Positions 9,601 to 19,467 of a stretch of DNA of 64,000 bases are shown piece by piece. A program made the position numbers and the translations under genes. Under the pieces are notes generated by a model. The model ran no database searches. It worked only from the letters and a program-made list of their open reading frames with translations, and was not told the origin of the DNA. Each line of letters begins with the position of its first letter. The stretch's first letter is position 1. Origin of the DNA: VXMF01 sp965206775. GTDB lineage: Bacteria > Acidobacteriota > Terriglobia > Bryobacterales > UBA6623. Location: NCBI GenBank assembly GCA_965206775.1, contig CBDBKU010000001.1, positions 496,001 to 560,000 on the forward strand, read 5' to 3'.

Positions 9601-11151
9601 TTATGGGTACGTGTATGTCGACTGCAGTCCTAGGGGAATGCCCAGGGCCCAGTACAGCCCCAATGCCAGGGACCACGTAATCAGCAAGCTGATCGAGTAC
9701 GGCAACATCAAGGAGGTGACCGTGCCGATACCCGTATTCTTCACCCATCGCTGGCAGAAAGCCACCACGAGCGGGAAATACGGCATCAGCGGCGTGACGA
9801 TATTCGTAGTGGAATCGCCCACCCGGTAGGCGGCTTGGGTCAATTCCGGGGAGAGCCCGACCTGCATCAGGACCGGCACGAACACCGGTGCTAGCAAGGC
9901 CCACTTCCCGGATGCCGATCCAACGAGCAGATTCACCAACGCGCTCAACGCGATTATGCCGCCAATTGTCATCATGCCGGGGAGGCCCAAGGCCTTGAGG
10001 AATTCGGCACCTTCCACTGCAAGCAGCGCGCCCAGGTTTGACTGGGCGAAGGCCGCAGTGAACTGTGCGCAAAAGAAAATCATCGTGAGGTAGTAGCCCA
10101 TTGTCGACATGGACTTGCTCATGCCGGCGATAATGTCGCGATGGCTCTTGACGGTGCCGGCCACATATCCGTAGACGGTACCGGGTATCAGAAACAACAG
10201 GAAGATCAGTGGGATCATCGACTGCATCAACGGAGCCGCGAAGGAACTGAGCTGCCCGTTTGGTGCGCGCAGAGGGGAATCGGCCGGCAGCACCGCTAGG
10301 AACAGCGCCAATACACCCAGCACCATGGTTGCGAGACCGGCCCATACCCCAGCTCGTTCCTTTCGGGAAAGCGCTTGCGACTCGACGTTGTCGGAGTCCT
10401 CGCCATCGAGGTGAGTCCCGTGGAGCCGCGGTTCGATCACGCGGTCAGTCACGATCCACCCGACGGCGATCACGAGCACGCTCGACACGCTCGTGAACAG
10501 CCAATTGCACAGCGGGTTGACCTCGCGGCCCGAATCCAGGATCTGCGCGGCCGACTGGGTGAAACCCTGGAGCAGGGGATCGATAGCCGACGGGATGAAG
10601 TTCGCACCGAAGCCGCCCGAGACCCCCGCGAAAGCGCAAGCGATACCCGCGAGGGGATGTCGCCCGGCAGCGTGAAATATGACACCTCCCAGAGGAATGA
10701 CCAGCACGTAGCCGACGTCTGCTGCCGTATGGCTGATGATCGCAACCAAGAGCAGCATTGGGGACAGCAGGCTCCGCGGAGTCATCGCGACAAGGCCTTT
10801 CAGGCTTGCGCGGATGAATCCGGTGTGTTCGGCAACCCCGACTCCCAGAAGCGCCACCAAGACGACGCCCAGTGGCGCGAATCCAGTGAATACACTCACC
10901 ATGTTCGCCAGGAAAGCGGCTAGGCTCGGCCCGGACAGCTGGTTCTCGACTATCAGTGTCCGTGCTCCGTCCTTGGCCGGAACCGTAAATCCATGGCCTG
11001 CCAAAAGCCACGACGCGATCCAGACCGCGACAAGGGCTATAACGAAGAGCGCGGCCGGGTCCGGCAAGCGGTTGCCCACCCGCTCCACCCAATGGAGCGC
11101 TCTCTCGACCGCGGTCTGGCGTGCTTGATGGGAAGCGCCGGAAGTTGCCAT
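9601..11151 (-). CDS. AbgT-family transporter
   Basis: A 516-aa polytopic inner-membrane protein with about a dozen hydrophobic segments and no signal peptide. It matches the AbgT family, which exports or imports p-aminobenzoyl-glutamate and related folate breakdown products. Recognisable stretches are ERVGNRLPDPAALF near the start, SHTAADVGYVLVIPLG in the middle, and YRVGDSTTNIVTPLMPYFPL near the end, which is a hallmark of the second hairpin region. It stands alone, convergent with the IS6 remnant, with ~550 bases of empty DNA upstream. The ligand is inferred from the family only. Confidence 0.88.
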   Translation of the reverse strand: MATSGASHQARQTAVERALHWVERVGNRLPDPAALFVIALVAVWIASWLLAGHGFTVPAKDGARTLIVENQLSGPSLAAFLANMVSVFTGFAPLGVVLVALLGVGVAEHTGFIRASLKGLVAMTPRSLLSPMLLLVAIISHTAADVGYVLVIPLGGVIFHAAGRHPLAGIACAFAGVSGGFGANFIPSAIDPLLQGFTQSAAQILDSGREVNPLCNWLFTSVSSVLVIAVGWIVTDRVIEPRLHGTHLDGEDSDNVESQALSRKERAGVWAGLATMVLGVLALFLAVLPADSPLRAPNGQLSSFAAPLMQSMIPLIFLLFLIPGTVYGYVAGTVKSHRDIIAGMSKSMSTMGYYLTMIFFCAQFTAAFAQSNLGALLAVEGAEFLKALGLPGMMTIGGIIALSALVNLLVGSASGKWALLAPVFVPVLMQVGLSPELTQAAYRVGDSTTNIVTPLMPYFPLVVAFCQRWVKNTGIGTVTSLMLPYSISLLITWSLALGLYWALGIPLGLQSTYTYP

Positions 11152-11710
11152 AGCAAGATCAGAGTTCCAGTATATTTGCGGCGAGCGGCAGTGCGGACGA
11201 ATTGCCGAGATTCAGAATTCCAGGCTTGCCAGCCTGGACGGCAGACGTCAGGCCTCTTTGGCGGTGCTACCACCTTCGCGCGCTCGGCTTTGCATGCGCT
11301 ATTCGCAAGTCGTCGGCCGTCACGAATGTTCTCTAGCTGCCCTTCCATGTGTCCCGCATCGGTGTTGGGGACGCCGCTGCGCTCGGACCTTCCCGGGGCA
11401 ATTCAGGAGCATGCTTGATCGTCTCCGAGTTGGCGGAGGCGGTAGACGACGGTGGCACCGGCCCGGCACGCGCCGGCCACGCAAGCCAAGCAGCGGACGC
11501 GGCTGACCGCCGAAGGGGATACGTTGCGGCACTTTCGCGGCCTGCTAGGGAGTTGGGCACGCTGCAGCGCAACTGTGCATGCGCTTCCAGCTGCCGGCCG
11601 CGTCGGATCAGGCCGCACAATTGGTAAGAGCCGCCTTCAGCGATCGACAGAGAGACGAGAAGAAACCTAACTTGGAATCGACCAAGCAATCTTCCCGCTA
11701 GAGCGTATAG
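11152..11710. other. Intergenic stretch without a supportable gene
   Basis: This holds the upstream region of the AbgT-type gene. Several short open frames exist on both strands, but they are rich in Arg, Pro and Ala and match nothing I recognise. I see no convincing promoter or RNA gene. Confidence 0.4.
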
Positions 11711-11968
11711 ATGGAGGTCGTCGCAATCGGCCTCGACCTCGCAAAACCTCGGTCCACTTCGCCGGACTGGACGCAAGCGGGTAGGTGCTCATACATCACC
11801 AGTACTCGATGGACAAGCTCTTGGAGGTCACCGCGCGGATGATGCCAGGCCGCATCGGAATGGAAGCCTACTGCGGCTCACATCATCTCGGGCGCAAGCT
11901 GCTCGCACAAGGGCAAGACGTCAGGCTGATGCCGCCGAGACTGATTCGGAGGCGGTGCTCCGCTCGCT
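11711..11968 (+). pseudogene. IS110-family transposase N-terminal remnant
   Basis: ATG 11711 opens MEVVAIGLDLAK, the RuvC-like start of IS110 transposases with the first catalytic Asp. After a frameshift near 11785 the frame continues LEVTARMMPGRIGMEAYCGS and HHLGRKLLAQGQDVRLMPP, the next conserved block with the catalytic Glu (GMEA). It then runs into a stop. The remaining two thirds, including the C-terminal serine domain, are absent here. Confidence 0.72.
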
Positions 11969-12060
11969 GAACCTCCCCCGTTTCGTTGGGTGCGGCCAAA
12001 CTCACTCTGGTGCGGACCAGCCCGGGTTGGTCGACCCGTAGCACATGCTCCGCAAACGAC

Positions 12061-12504
12061 TTATTGCCGGTGCTGAATCGCCACGCAGGCGTCCTTTACC
12101 GCGTTGCCAAGCGATCGCGTGGAACTGCTGGCAACCATGTCGCCGTCCCGGTCGAAAAGAGCCATCTTGTTGTCCTTCGCGACGATATCCCTGCCGCCTA
12201 CTCGTTCGAGAAAAAGGATGTAGTCCGCTCTCTCTCGATTGATCGTGACGACAATTCCTTCGCATTCGCGCCTCTTGCTGATCGTCTTCATGATCTCGGC
12301 GGTCTGCGGCTTGGCACCGCCTCGTAGAGAACCGGCTCCGTCTCCGGCGTGAACCACATCGTCTCCCGACACCGACCAACTGGTGCTCTCCGTCACGAAG
12401 ATGCGGGTCTTACCGCTCGCGCCGCCCGTCTGGGGCCACAGAACCGGCATCGCTACCACAACGACTGCCAGCATCCGTGGGCGAAACACCCCTCGGAGTT
12501 TCAT
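12061..12504 (-). CDS. Hypothetical exported protein
   Basis: I do not recognise this protein. The start at 12504 gives MKLRGVFRPRMLAVVVVAMPVLW, a plausible signal peptide, followed by a soluble domain of ~115 residues (TRIFVTESTSWSV, INRERADYILFLERV, KDNKMALFDRDGDMV, and ending NAVKDACVAIQ). The frame is open upstream to 12600. The alternating strand and helix pattern looks like a real small alpha/beta domain. It lies on the same strand as the next hypothetical gene, 233 bases away, with no sign of an operon. Confidence 0.55.
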   Translation of the reverse strand: MKLRGVFRPRMLAVVVVAMPVLWPQTGGASGKTRIFVTESTSWSVSGDDVVHAGDGAGSLRGGAKPQTAEIMKTISKRRECEGIVVTINRERADYILFLERVGGRDIVAKDNKMALFDRDGDMVASSSTRSLGNAVKDACVAIQHRQ

Positions 12505-12737
12505 TTGAAGGCGGTAGCCGAAGCAACCCCTAACGGCATTGAGGAGTTCAGCCTGTCTCACTATCGGTGTGAGACGAGTCCTCTTGGCGTATGGTTCCAT
12601 GGCTGCGGGTCAAGGTGCGGTAGCGAGGACCGTCTCGCCCGCCACGTCTATAAACCGCTGCGGCATCAATCCGATAGCGACCGTAAAGACCGCGCTCTCC
12701 ACAAGCGCTACCCGCCTGCCAATGCTACGGTACTTCG

Positions 12738-13385
12738 TTATCCGGACCACGTGGTACTTGATGTCGTTCCTCGCGAGGCTGCAAGCGCCGCCGCTGCCGC
12801 GAGCTTATCCTTGGCCTGCCAAGGCGGCCCGACTGATCGACCCATTGCCGAGAGCAAAGCGTCGATGTCCTTGCAGCCGAGCACCGTTGCTGCGTCGCGA
12901 AACACGCGCTCGCGGTCGTACCAACACACGGACCAGCCGCGCGCTTCGGCTGCGGTCGCGAGGGCCTCGCGATACATCACAGAGTCGGCGACGGTCTGCG
13001 CTCGATTGTCGGCGATGCGTTCCTCGGTTGTCGGCGGAAGCTTGGGGCAGACGCGGATCGCGACTTTCGTAATCGGAATAGGCACTGCTGCGGCCAGCGC
13101 TTCAAGGCTCTCGCGCGCACCGCGCACTGCGGATTCCCGCACGCGCTCGACAAGCTCGATTGCCTCAGCGAGCGAAATCTCCCGTGCCCACGGGCTGTCT
13201 TGGTAACGACCCACCGCCCACGACCCTTCATGGTGATGCGGGTGAGTTGGCAATTCGCTATCTGTCAGGTCGATGCGGCGGCGATCAAGGAGTTCCCCGT
13301 CAGGTGCGACCGTAACGAGCACCACCGAGTTACCGTACTCGGTGACGCCAACCGCCGCGGTTCGCTCCGTTCGTTCTCTGGCCAC
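12738..13385 (-). CDS. Hypothetical protein, conserved-looking alpha/beta protein
   Basis: A 215-aa protein with no assigned function. I chose GTG 13385 because a strong Shine-Dalgarno, AGGGAGGA, precedes it by about five bases; the longer frame to 13466 would bury this signal. The start ERTAAVGVTEYGNSVVLVTV followed by DGELLDRRRIDL suggests an RNase H-like strand arrangement, but I cannot confirm catalytic residues. The rest includes VPIPITKVAIRVCPKLPPTT and a Trp/Tyr-rich segment SVCWYDRERVF. The C-terminal tail is rich in Ala and Ser. Confidence 0.6.
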   Translation of the reverse strand: MARERTERTAAVGVTEYGNSVVLVTVAPDGELLDRRRIDLTDSELPTHPHHHEGSWAVGRYQDSPWAREISLAEAIELVERVRESAVRGARESLEALAAAVPIPITKVAIRVCPKLPPTTEERIADNRAQTVADSVMYREALATAAEARGWSVCWYDRERVFRDAATVLGCKDIDALLSAMGRSVGPPWQAKDKLAAAAALAASRGTTSSTTWSG

Positions 13386-13748
13386 ACATTCCTCCCTCTT
13401 GGGACTTGTCAGAGACGATAGTCCGTATTGGCGCGCTCCCGGCCAAGCCGATGCGGCAAGCAGCAAGGGCAGCTAAGCCGCTCCGTATCGTGGGGCGTAT
13501 ATTTCGAGTGGCGGCACTGAATGCAGCGCCACGAGCTGCCTTCAGAAGCACTATCGTCGGAAAATCCGCTACCAGAACGCTATTGGCCTCTGACGCGCGA
13601 GCGGGACCCACCTTGGGCCCCGCCCTGCGCAATAGACTGATCGTAACTCCTGACCTGCTCCGAACTGATCCGGTTCGTCACTAGGGAGCAACCCATCTAA
13701 GTGACCGAGAATAAAGGCAACTACAAGTAAATCAAGAGGTTTCGAGAT
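13386..13748. other. Region left of the first att site
   Basis: No gene is supported. The last ~100 bases (tgaccgag, aataaaggcaact, atcaag) resemble the sequence that precedes the tRNA-like att sites at 38788 and 61605. This suggests it is the right end of a cassette that once lay to the left. Confidence 0.45.
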
Positions 13749-13762
13749 GGAGGCGCGGGTGG
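13749..13762 (-). repeat. att-like core: terminal bases of a tRNA-Cys gene
   Basis: GGAGGCGCGGGTGG is the reverse complement of the last bases of the tRNA-Cys-like sequence found whole-length to the anticodon stem at 38788 and 61605. Here homology stops after 14 bases, and an integrase gene starts 115 bases to the right. This arrangement is expected for the integrase-proximal att site of a tRNA-integrated island. Confidence 0.65.
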
Positions 13763-13877
13763 CAACCGATCCGGGGGATCGAGGGGTGCTCAAGGGTCTC
13801 GGTTTGGATCATCAAGATACTGATAACAACATATTTACATGATCTTGTGGTAAGCTGAGGTTACCGGCGTTCTCTTC

Positions 13878-15074
13878 ATGAAAGGCATAGCTGAAGGCAT
13901 AACCCGACGGGGAGCACGAACCCCGAAACGGCTCTCCGCGACCTTCGTCAAGACCGTCACGCGGTCCGGGCGCTACGGCGACGGTCGCGGTAGCCACGGG
14001 CTCTCGCTGCTGGTCAAGCCGATGAAGCTCGGAGGGCATTCGCGAACCTGGAGCCAGCGGCTGCGCATCAATGGCAAGCCCGTCAGCATCGGGCTCGGCT
14101 CGTTCCCGGTTGTCTCGCTGGCCGAGGCTCGCAAGGCCGCCTTGGCGAATCGCCGCGCACTCGCAAGGGGGAATGATCCGCGCAACTCCGTACCCACGCT
14201 CGCCCAGGCGAGCGAGAGCGTGCTGGCGATCCATTCCGCCAGCTGGAAGGACGGTGCCCGTTCGGCGCAGATATGGAGGAACAGTCTCCGCGATTACGTG
14301 CTGCCGCAGCTGGGCCGGACACGCGTCGACCGCATCACCACGGCCGACATCATGGCCGTGCTGCTGCCACACTGGGCAGCGAAGCACGAGACGATGCGCC
14401 GCATCAAGCAGCGACTCAGCCGCATCTTCCGCTGGGCGGTGGCCGAGGGCTACCGGACGGACGATCCCGCCGGAGCCACGCTCGACGCGGCCCTGCCCCG
14501 GAACGGACGATCCACGCGCCACTTCGCCGCCCTGCCGCACGGCGAGGTCGTGGCCGCGATCGAGACGGTGCGGAACAGCGGGGCCTGGCCGGGAACCAAG
14601 GCCGCCTTCGAGTTCCTGGTCCTGACGGCGTGCCGGTCCGGCGAGGTCCGTCGGTCGGAGTGGCGGGAGGTCGACCTGGATGCCGGGGTCTGGACCATCC
14701 CGGCGGACCGATCCAAGACACGGCGCGAGCACAAGGTGCCGCTGGCGCCGCGGTCGCTCGCCGTGCTGGACGAGGCGCGACGACTCTCGCAGGGCGAGGG
14801 GCTGATCTTTCCGTCCGTTAGCGGCAAGGCGCTTTCTGACGCGACGCTGTCGAAGCTGCTCCGGGAGCAAGGCATCGGAGCGGTGCCGCATGGATTCCGG
14901 TCGTCATTCCGCGATTGGTGCGGGGAGACGGGCCAGCCACGTGAAGTGGCCGAGGCGTGCCTAGCGCACGCCGTCAGAAGCAAGGTCGAGGCGGCCTGCG
15001 CGCGATCGGACCTGCTCAATCGACGGCGGATCCTAATGCAGGCTTGGGCGGACTACCTCTCGGACGATTCCTGA
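13878..15074 (+). CDS. P4-type tyrosine integrase lacking the catalytic tyrosine
   Basis: A 398-aa tyrosine recombinase. The N-terminal ~100 residues form the DUF4102-like arm-binding domain (LRINGKPVSIGLGSFP, SLAEARKAA), followed by a core-binding domain and the catalytic domain. Arg253 (TACRSGEV), His338 and Arg341 (HGFRSSFRDW) and His364 (CLAHAV) are present. The position of the nucleophile reads EAACARSDLL, with Cys374 (codon TGC at 14997) where family members have Tyr. The truncated relative at 41091-41504 has EAAYARSDLL. The enzyme should therefore be unable to form the 3'-phosphotyrosyl bond. It lies directly inside the att core at 13749, so it is the island's own integrase. Confidence 0.9.
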   Translation: MKGIAEGITRRGARTPKRLSATFVKTVTRSGRYGDGRGSHGLSLLVKPMKLGGHSRTWSQRLRINGKPVSIGLGSFPVVSLAEARKAALANRRALARGNDPRNSVPTLAQASESVLAIHSASWKDGARSAQIWRNSLRDYVLPQLGRTRVDRITTADIMAVLLPHWAAKHETMRRIKQRLSRIFRWAVAEGYRTDDPAGATLDAALPRNGRSTRHFAALPHGEVVAAIETVRNSGAWPGTKAAFEFLVLTACRSGEVRRSEWREVDLDAGVWTIPADRSKTRREHKVPLAPRSLAVLDEARRLSQGEGLIFPSVSGKALSDATLSKLLREQGIGAVPHGFRSSFRDWCGETGQPREVAEACLAHAVRSKVEAACARSDLLNRRRILMQAWADYLSDDS

Positions 15075-16105
15075 ACGTGCGGATTGACTCACGCCGCGAT
15101 TCTCGGGATCGAATCCGCGCTCGAACACTGTTCCGACGACCGAGGGCTCGGTCTCTGACCGAGGCGTGACTGAACGCTGGGACTGCGTCGGCCTGCTGGG
15201 CCTTCACCATGTCCTTCCCCCCGGAATGGGGCTGTGGTCGGGCCGGCCAGTCCCCTGTCGTGCGCTCGTGCGGGGAAAATGCCCAAACGCACGGATTCCG
15301 GGGCGGCTGGGGAGGTCCGAGCGCAACACATGAGACCGGGCTAACTGATTGCACGGCAGGAAGTTATTTAGATGTCCGGGACGGGTGGGACCCCTTTAGC
15401 GCACGGCCGGCGGGGCGGGAGCGCCCCCCCCAAAAAACGGCCCTCGCTCGCGCAAACGGGCCATCCGGGGAGGTCGCTCCCGGGATCTTTCCTTGCAGGA
15501 AGGCCCTCCAGACCCGGGGGCTGCGCAGGCCCTCACTGAGGGCGTCCGGCCGGTCCCGCATCGTCATCCGGATTCGCGACCTCGTCTTGGTCGAGACTCA
15601 CATCGTCATGTGGTCCATTTTCACGGTACCGTACGCCGCTCGGCCGCATCCAACGCCGCTTCCAAGGTCAGCGTCGCCGAGCTCTTCCCTTGCAGACCGA
15701 TCGTGTTCTCGTCGTACGTTGACTTCGGCAATCCCAGTTAGCTCGCACGACCCGTCGTACAATGCACCCTACTTTCCAAGCCGCAGGTTTCCGAATGTTG
15801 GTGCCGGGGATCGGGTTTCTTAGTTGTAAGTGCCGTGAGCCGGCGGCTTGGATATCGCGCATGAAGTCGGCATGTTTGTTTCCGCGGACCCGCTTGCGCC
15901 CGCTCGCCAATAAAGCGAACAGCCACTGTCCCGCTCCGCGGAGTAATCATGCCGGATCGAAACTGCCCCTCCGGCTTCAGGGCCCTGGCCTCGAGGGCCG
16001 ATTCATGCTACGGGGTGATCGCCCGGTCGGTCATAAGAGCTTTTGGCTGGTACGAAGGTCGCCCTGTGTCTGGGGTTACCAGCCCGACCCGCTTGCCATA
16101 GCTGA
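15075..16105. other. Post-integrase spacer, partly repeated at 41505-41880
   Basis: The first ~370 bases after the integrase stop are closely repeated after the integrase remnant at 41505, including the stretch around ggaatggggctgtggtcggg. Together with the gene 3' ends they form one ~0.8 kb repeat (about 14640-15450 and 41091-41880). I see no convincing coding sequence in the rest. Confidence 0.6.
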
Positions 16106-16450
16106 TCACGCACGAGACGCATGGGTTCGGCGATGTCGCTCTCGTTGCTCAGCACCACTCCGCAGTCGTGACAATCGAGCCAGCCGTCGTTCAGCAGACG
16201 CAAAGTAAGATTGACGCCGGATCCATTCTGCTCGGTCTCGATCACCTCTGCCGTGTGACGTCCCCCCAGCGGCTGTACAAGTGGCGCTCGGACTCTGTGT
16301 CTGAGAAATGCCCAAAATACATCCCCACTTCCGGTCGGAACCGTTGGAGCGCGAGCAGATGTACGTCTTGGCGCTGGGGCTTCGACAGGTCGGACGGCAC
16401 GCCCAACGGCACCCATCTTCATCTCGCTCCGATTCAATTATGAAATGCAT
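16106..16450 (-). pseudogene. Possible decayed HicB-like antitoxin
   Basis: An ATG at 16450 opens MHFIIESERDEDGCRW, which resembles the first strand and turn of HicB antitoxins (a partial RNase H fold that begins with a similar Glu/Asp-rich hairpin). The expected continuation is lost to frameshifts, although protein-like stretches persist in the other two frames down to ~16100 (for example NLTLRLLNDGWLDCHDCGVV). No HicA partner is visible. The call rests on a short match and is weak. Confidence 0.28.
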
Positions 16451-16562
16451 CTTGTACCGATTTGGTTTATCCGCTCGAGTTCCGAAGAGGCTGGTGCCAG
16501 TCCGCTGGGGTGGTACGTCGATATCGTGCCCGTCCAAAAAACTATCGTCGGTGCACTCCCCC

Positions 16563-17297
16563 TCATTTCCGCGCCGCCGCCGAGCAGAGATTCTGGTAGT
16601 CGCAGACTTCGCACGTGCGACGCAGGGGACTCGGCTCCAACTTATTCTTGCGCAATGCAGTCGCCGCAATGCCCACATCACGCTTTACATCGTCGATGAA
16701 TTCCTCGTCCACGGAGCGAGTCTTGGACCTCTGCTCGTCGAGTTCATAGATCTCCACGTAGTCCGCGTCACGACCGGTTAGCTCTTGATAGCCGAGGGCA
16801 TAAATGTGGAGCTGCGTCTCGGTTACTTCCTCGGCCTGCGCGCGCTCGGTGGACTTTAGGTCCACGATAGTCACCTCGCCGGTGTCGAGGCGTTTGACTA
16901 GGTCAATTCGGCCTGACACTGTCACGCCGTCGCCGAGCGTCATTTCGATGCCCTTCTCGGAGAACTCGAGGTTGCTGAAGCTTTCGCTGTTTTGCTTGAT
17001 GTAACCCGAGATGGCCTCACGCGCCGCCGCTTCGAGCTTTTTGCGCAAGGCCGGGTATGCATAGGGGGCACGCAAATGCCGGAGGACGAGTTCACCAGCC
17101 TCGTCGTGCGAGATGCTCTCGCCATCCAATACCCGCTTGTGCACCTCTGCTAAGGCATCGTGTAGCGACTTTCCGTAGCCGATGGCCTCGGCCAGCGGGG
17201 CGTTGAAACCGTAGAGGATCCGCAGCTTGAACTGGTACGGGCACTCGAAGAAGTACTTGAGATCAGAAAACGACAACACCACGTTGGCGACGGAGGC
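16563..17297 (-). pseudogene. C-terminal PD-(D/E)XK nuclease part of the split UvrD-type gene
   Basis: This is the 3' part of the helicase gene whose 5' part is at 21059-23083. It encodes a RecB/Cas4-like nuclease: GRIDLVKRLDTGEVTIVDLK contains the D...D-x-K core, followed by ETQLHIYALGY. A Cys in FFECPYQFK together with C-E-V-C-D-Y-Q-N-L-C near the end matches the four-Cys iron-sulphur staple of AddB/Cas4-type nucleases. The frame is open across the copied target sequence at 17289-17297 into the IS terminus. It could be expressed as a separate polypeptide from Met 17282, but no ribosome site is evident. Confidence 0.85.
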
Positions 17298-17524
17298 CAG
17301 CGATTCTCAAAACCTGAGATGCAGATGGGCTGTTGGCGTCTCGCCGGGCGTTCGGGGGTGTTGCAGAGAAGTTGGGAGGGCACCAGTGGCGGCTCGGCAG
17401 TAGTGAGTGGCACACCTGTGGACGGCTCCGAGCGCCTCACCGGCAGTTCCGGCACCCTCGGGGCAGACTTCTGCTGCGAGCCCCCCTGCGGGTCCGGCGG
17501 TCGCCGAGGAATTCGGTCGCAATC

Positions 17525-18865
17525 TCATGTGAGCGTGAGCCCGGGGCCGGCCCGCGGGGCGTGGTCAGCCAGCATCTCGGTGAGCAAACTCGTCCAGTTC
17601 GGGAACCAGTACCGGTGCGACAGACACCGCAGATCATTGAAGAAGTTGCGGCGTGTGCCGGCATCATCGCGGCATTGCCGCCACAAGCCCCGCATGCCGT
17701 CCAGCAGCGTGTGCAGCGCGAAGGCGAGCAGGTTGAGAGTGGCGAGCAGATTGGCCAGGCCCCGGCTGCCGTGCCCGAAATTGTGCTTGAGATTGTAGCC
17801 CTGGCAGGACAGGCAATTGAAGGCCTCGTTCTCGATCTTCCAGCGGGCTCTTCCGAGGCGGGCAATCCCGGCCACGTTCTCGGCGGTGACCTCCAAGCTG
17901 GTGAAGAAGGTGTTGTAGTAGGTGTGCTTGCCCTGGCGCTGGATCTCGAACTCGATCCAGGTTCCTTGCACGGCATCGTCGGAGTCGCGGACCGGCAGGC
18001 CGTGCATCCAGCGATAGCGCTGCAACTCGACCTGGCGTTTGTGGTTGCGGGTGCGGATCCAGCCGGTCGAGTGGGTGAAGTCGTCATGGATCAGTTCGTA
18101 TAACCGCTTGTGATTACCGGGTTTACAGACGAGGATGAAGTCCGCGCCGAGGGAGCGGATGAGCCAGCAGAGGGGGTGGCAGCAGTACAGGTCATCGCCG
18201 AGGATGATGGGCCGGAAGGGGAGCAGCAGGTTGAGGTAGGCGGGCAGCCAGCGCTTGGCGGCGTTGCATTCGCAGTCCTGCTTGCGTTCTTCGTCGGAGC
18301 GGCCGTCGTTGGGGTTGTGCTGGGGCTGGACGAAGTGGGGCATCAGGGGCAGGGCGCGGTTGTGACCGTCGGCGACGATGGTGGCAGCGAGCATGGTGTG
18401 GAAGTACTGGACTTGTTTGTGTTTGCCGACGTGGCGGTTGGAGCAGAGGTCGCAATGGATGGCATCGGAGCAATGGAGTTGGATGCCATCGAGAGCGATG
18501 GCGAGGCGGCCGTCGAGGCGCAGGAAGGGGTCGAGGGCACCGTGGTCGCGGGCGGTTCGGAGGCAATCGGCAAACAGGGGGGCGAAGCGGTCGGGGTCGT
18601 GTCCGTCGAGGAGATTCCGAATGGAGTTGTCACAAGGGATGTCCTCGACACCGAACAGGGACTGGCAATTGGAGCGAGCGGCCTGTTTCTGCATGCGGCG
18701 TTGGAAGTCGAGAAAGGAGGGTGCTTGGAGGAAGAACGTCGAGGCGCAGGAGGCGGCGTCGGCGATGCTGTAGCGCTTGTTCGCGCCGGTCCGGGGATCG
18801 GGCAAGGCGGAGGCGATCTGGCGGAATCTGTTGAGGAGGGACTCAAGGACGGGAACGGGGGCCAC
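17525..18865 (-). CDS. DDE transposase of the 1.7-kb IS (copy 1)
   Basis: A 446-aa transposase, closely similar along its length to the copy at 57277-58617. Likely acidic residues lie in RLAIALDGIQL, FRPIILGDDLYCC and GRARWKIENEAFN, consistent with a DDE nuclease of the IS4-like superfamily. Cys pairs in CDLCSNRHVG hint at a metal site. I cannot place it in a named IS family with confidence. The frame is intact, so this copy could still act in trans. The element generates 9-base target duplications in both places seen here. Confidence 0.85.
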   Translation of the reverse strand: MAPVPVLESLLNRFRQIASALPDPRTGANKRYSIADAASCASTFFLQAPSFLDFQRRMQKQAARSNCQSLFGVEDIPCDNSIRNLLDGHDPDRFAPLFADCLRTARDHGALDPFLRLDGRLAIALDGIQLHCSDAIHCDLCSNRHVGKHKQVQYFHTMLAATIVADGHNRALPLMPHFVQPQHNPNDGRSDEERKQDCECNAAKRWLPAYLNLLLPFRPIILGDDLYCCHPLCWLIRSLGADFILVCKPGNHKRLYELIHDDFTHSTGWIRTRNHKRQVELQRYRWMHGLPVRDSDDAVQGTWIEFEIQRQGKHTYYNTFFTSLEVTAENVAGIARLGRARWKIENEAFNCLSCQGYNLKHNFGHGSRGLANLLATLNLLAFALHTLLDGMRGLWRQCRDDAGTRRNFFNDLRCLSHRYWFPNWTSLLTEMLADHAPRAGPGLTLT

Positions 18866-18901
18866 ATCTTATGTTTCAAAGCGGTGACCGCAAAGTCAAG
18901 A

Positions 18902-18973
18902 GCCCAGAAACTGGCCCCTCATTCGGGCATCTGCAGCGGCAAGAACCCCAACGCAGCCTAAATTTAGAACTGC
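18902..18973. repeat. IS right end, intron-proximal version
   Basis: This 72-base stretch (starting gcccagaaactggcccct, ending tttagaactgc) corresponds to the outer end of the IS copy at 57165. It lacks the last two bases of the terminal repeat because the intron begins there. A diverged second version follows the intron at 20985-21058. Confidence 0.7.
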
Positions 18974-19467
18974 GTGCGCCGTGGAAAGGCGCTTCCCTCT
19001 GGCGGGTGCGAATCCCGTCCAGCAACTGACGCTCCGGCTGGTAGCAGCCAGGGCGGTTCACGGAGGTAACGAAGTGGGCTGAAGCACTCTGGTGACAAAG
19101 GGCCGCCTAGGGCGGCTCAGCGAACATGCGGGCCGGAACGCGAGTGAACGCCGAGCAGGCCTCGCAACATTTAATGCGGGAGCCGACTCTTTCGTGGTTA
19201 AGGGGAAGGCCGTTGGCGGATCGGGAAGAGAGCGACAGATGCACCGATCCGTTCCCGCCGGGGTAAGGGCGCTGGCACGCATGGAAGAGGAAGGAAGCAG
19301 CAACACGGGAAGCCCTGTCGGAGATGCGGCACGCATCAACTGGAACCCCGCGAGGGGCAGGCCGGGCCGGCAGGGTGGCGGATAGGCCCGTAGTACCGCA
19401 GAGGCGGGGTAACGCCCGCGGAGGAAAGGGGCCTTGAGTGGAGAGCAGGACGGAAAGGAGACAAGGC

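Noticed and set aside
17333..18961. Long plus-strand frames (256 and 283 codons) across the IS transposase
   Set aside because: They are antisense to an intact DDE transposase with a close second copy, and are rich in Gly, Val, Glu and Ala as expected from GC-biased third positions.
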